DNA of 14,930 nt from the NCBI GenBank assembly GCA_002306745.1, contig DBSW01000211.1:1-14930 (forward strand), given 5' to 3'. Position numbers and translations under genes: made by a program. The first letter of the stretch is position 1. The number at the start of each line of letters is the position of its first letter. The notes under the pieces were generated by a model. The model was not told the origin of the DNA and made no database searches. It was given only the letters and a program-made list of their open reading frames with translations. Of the stretch, positions 13,184-14,930 are shown piece after piece. This DNA is from Dehalococcoidia bacterium UBA1332. GTDB lineage: Bacteria; Chloroflexota; Dehalococcoidia; Lucifugimonadales; Lucifugimonadaceae.

Positions 13184-14851
13184 TTGCAAAATCCTTTCAC
13201 ACCAAAACCTGGCGATCGAGTTGTACGCCGACCTCGAGAATCTGAAATGGCACCGGTTCACGCTCGAGTAGAACGTCGGGAAGTATCTGTACGTGGGCCT
13301 ACATCTCCGATGATGCTTGTATACAGCTTTTTTGCTGTCGCCCTAGTTGGAGCAATTCTCTTGTCCTTGCCAGTGGCCAATAGCTCTGGTGAGTTCATGT
13401 CACCAATCGGCACTTTTTTTACATCCGTATCTGCGATGACCGGTACTGGTTTGATCATAGTTGACACTCGAGAACATTGGACAGCGTTTGGCGAAACAGT
13501 TTTAGCAGCACTGATTTTTATTGGCGGGTTGGGATTTATGACTGGCGCTGCCTTCCTGTTACTCATAACAGGTCGAAGATCAAGTCTTCAAGGTCGACTT
13601 GTTGTCGGTGCAGGCTTAGATGACAACCGTTTAGGAACTATCGCCTCGTTGGCCAGAAATATCATAATGATGGCAATAATTGTGCAAATTATCGGTGCTA
13701 TTTTGATATTCGTCCACTGGTACGTCGTTACGCCAATGTGGGATGGCATGACGCTTGGAGAAGGTTTGTGGCAAAGCGTCTTTACTTCTATCTCAGCATT
13801 CAATAACGCCGGATTCGAAATACTTCCGGACGAGTACGTCGGAGGTACAAGCTTAACCGGGCTTAGTAATGATATCCCGAGCCTCACAATCATAGGGGTC
13901 ATGATTCTTATAGGTGCAACTAGCTACGCCACCCTAGCGAACGTAATCGACGTACGGGGATTACGGGGATGGCGGTCGTCGAGAGATAGACCGAGTCGCT
14001 CAAGTAAACAACGATTTGTTTCCGGTATGGCAGTACTTCTTCCCATAGGTATATTGATCGTCGTTGCCAGCATGTATGTTGACCAAAACTTACTAAGGAT
14101 CGTTGGAATCACCCTTATCACAGCTGTATTGTTCTGTACCGCGTTAGCCTACCTAGTGCGTATTAAAAGCTGGCGGCAACTAACACTAGATTCGAAGCTC
14201 GTTCTAGTGGGAACTGGAATCATGTTATTGATCGGTTTAATTGCATTTATGACATTTGAATGGGACAACTCTAAAACAATCGGCGATGAGCCAGTTGAAC
14301 GTAAGATTTCACAAGCGTTTTTCCACACTGTAAACAGAACCGCCGGATTTTCAACTATAGACTATAGTTCCCTGCGCAGTGCAAATCTAAGCGTCACAGA
14401 GGGCATGATGTTTGTAGGGGGAGCTTCTGCCTCCGTAGCGTCTGGTATAAAAGTCAACACATTCATGGTTATAGTAGTGTCCGCTTATGCAATATTTAGC
14501 GGACGAGAACGCACACGAGTATTCGGACGGGAAATACCACGCGTGAACGTCCACAGGGCGATGGCTGTTGGTGCAACAGCAACCGGTGCACTGAGTATCG
14601 CAATTATTACACTTTTCGCTGTACAACCAGATATGGACTTCAGAACGGGTGTATTTGAGATCATCTCAGCTTTCGGAACCGTTGGGTGGTCAGCTGGAGC
14701 GACCCAGCACCTAAATGATGCAGCAAAAATTGTGGTCTCAATAACCATGTTCGCCGGTAGGTTTGGACCGATTACCCTTGCACTGTTCATGGCCGGCAGG
14801 GAACAGCAAGAAACAATACGGTATGCCACTGAACGTGTCCGTATTGGATGA
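13184..14851 (+). CDS. TrkH/KtrB-type potassium uptake channel subunit
   Basis: The 555-residue protein has the four-fold M1-P-M2 repeat of the Trk/Ktr/HKT superfamily. Selectivity-filter loops are visible at residues 84-90 (AMTGTGL), 205-211 (AFNNAGF), 384-390 (NRTAGFS) and 497-503 (FGTVGWS). The gating segment VGGASASVASGIKVNTF lies at 411-427. It forms the membrane pore for K+ entry and normally pairs with a cytosolic TrkA/KtrA regulator, which is not in this window. A 40-residue hydrophilic, Arg/Pro-rich N-terminus precedes the first helix (SPMMLVYSFF). The start is TTG 13184: an in-frame TAA lies seven codons upstream, and the next candidate is ATG at residue 22 (13247). No Shine-Dalgarno is seen. 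Family assignment is secure; whether H+, Na+ or neither is coupled is not. Confidence 0.95.
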   Translation: MQNPFTPKPGDRVVRRPRESEMAPVHARVERREVSVRGPTSPMMLVYSFFAVALVGAILLSLPVANSSGEFMSPIGTFFTSVSAMTGTGLIIVDTREHWTAFGETVLAALIFIGGLGFMTGAAFLLLITGRRSSLQGRLVVGAGLDDNRLGTIASLARNIIMMAIIVQIIGAILIFVHWYVVTPMWDGMTLGEGLWQSVFTSISAFNNAGFEILPDEYVGGTSLTGLSNDIPSLTIIGVMILIGATSYATLANVIDVRGLRGWRSSRDRPSRSSKQRFVSGMAVLLPIGILIVVASMYVDQNLLRIVGITLITAVLFCTALAYLVRIKSWRQLTLDSKLVLVGTGIMLLIGLIAFMTFEWDNSKTIGDEPVERKISQAFFHTVNRTAGFSTIDYSSLRSANLSVTEGMMFVGGASASVASGIKVNTFMVIVVSAYAIFSGRERTRVFGREIPRVNVHRAMAVGATATGALSIAIITLFAVQPDMDFRTGVFEIISAFGTVGWSAGATQHLNDAAKIVVSITMFAGRFGPITLALFMAGREQQETIRYATERVRIG

Positions 14852-14870
14852 ACTTTGATACGGATCCAAT
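14838..14870 (+). terminator. Overlapping inverted repeats at the TrkH stop codon
   Basis: Two mutually exclusive 7-bp stems span the TGA stop. TCCGTAT (14838-14844) pairs with ATACGGA (14858-14864), or ATTGGAT (14843-14849) pairs with ATCCAAT (14864-14870). No T-run follows. They may form a 3'-end structure or may be coincidental. Confidence 0.25.
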
Positions 14871-14879
14871 AAATGTCTG

Positions 14880-14930
14880 ATGCTAACGCCAGAAGATCAG
14901 CCGCTCACCACTGAACAAACATTGGCATCA
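14880..14930 (+). CDS. Possible start of a next gene, cut by the window edge
   Basis: ATG at 14880 opens a frame of 17 codons that is still open at the end (MLTPEDQPLTTEQTLAS). It has no Shine-Dalgarno and does not resemble the glycine-rich NAD-binding start of TrkA/KtrA. Too short to identify, and possibly not coding. Confidence 0.15.
   Translation, partial: MLTPEDQPLTTEQTLAS

Noticed and set aside
13588..13902. 104-codon minus-strand frame
   Set aside because: Antisense of TrkH membrane segments; its hydrophobic character is a by-product of the sense strand.

Overview
The window looks like a chromosomal segment of a heterotrophic, free-living bacterium. My best guess is a marine Chloroflexota of the SAR202 type. 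Published pangenome work, cited from memory, reports that group I SAR202 genomes carry expanded paralogues of the enolase superfamily (COG4948). This window holds four such paralogues within about 8 kb. That placement is inference: there is no rRNA or other phylogenetic marker here. I see no tRNA, rRNA, CRISPR array, insertion sequence or phage gene, and no gene-free stretch reaches 300 bases.

Layout. Positions 1-2224 (minus strand) hold an nfeD-like membrane protease followed by a stomatin/SPFH protein that runs off the left edge, the usual two-gene membrane-quality operon. Positions 2376-4704 (plus) hold two related galactonate-dehydratase-like enzymes, ESF1 and ESF2, 46 bases apart. An SDR oxidoreductase (4739-5554, minus) converges on ESF2. 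Next come a membrane-anchored TlpA-type thioredoxin (5764-6315, plus) and an MFS transporter (6393-7745). The transporter overlaps the third enolase-superfamily gene, ESF3 (7742-8917), by ATGA. ESF3 converges on ESF4 (9016-10320, minus), which lies downstream of a DapA/DHDPS-superfamily gene (10578-11498, minus). The right part holds a CX4C thioredoxin-fold lipoprotein (11731-12603, plus), a small membrane protein converging on it (12634-12957, minus), and a TrkH/KtrB potassium-transporter subunit (13184-14851, plus).

How the genes may work together. The block from 2376 to 11498 reads as a catabolic island for hydroxy-acids: import by the MFS carrier, alpha-proton abstraction and dehydration by the enolase-superfamily enzymes, redox by the SDR, and 2-keto-acid handling by the DHDPS-like protein. 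All four enolase-superfamily proteins keep the three metal-binding acids, but they differ at the catalytic positions, so different substrates or reactions are likely. None keeps the second Lys of the KxK motif of mandelate racemase. This argues for sugar-acid-dehydratase-like chemistry rather than racemisation. The DHDPS-like protein appears to lack both the Schiff-base Lys and the partner Tyr of its superfamily, and it is the most unexpected protein here. No transcription factor is encoded in the window. Several intergenic dyads and 11-bp tandem repeats are candidate regulatory sites.

Translation signals. Five minus-strand genes (SPFH, nfeD, SDR, DHDPS-like, ESF4) have clear Shine-Dalgarno sequences. 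Most plus-strand genes do not, and several plus-strand starts are TTG.
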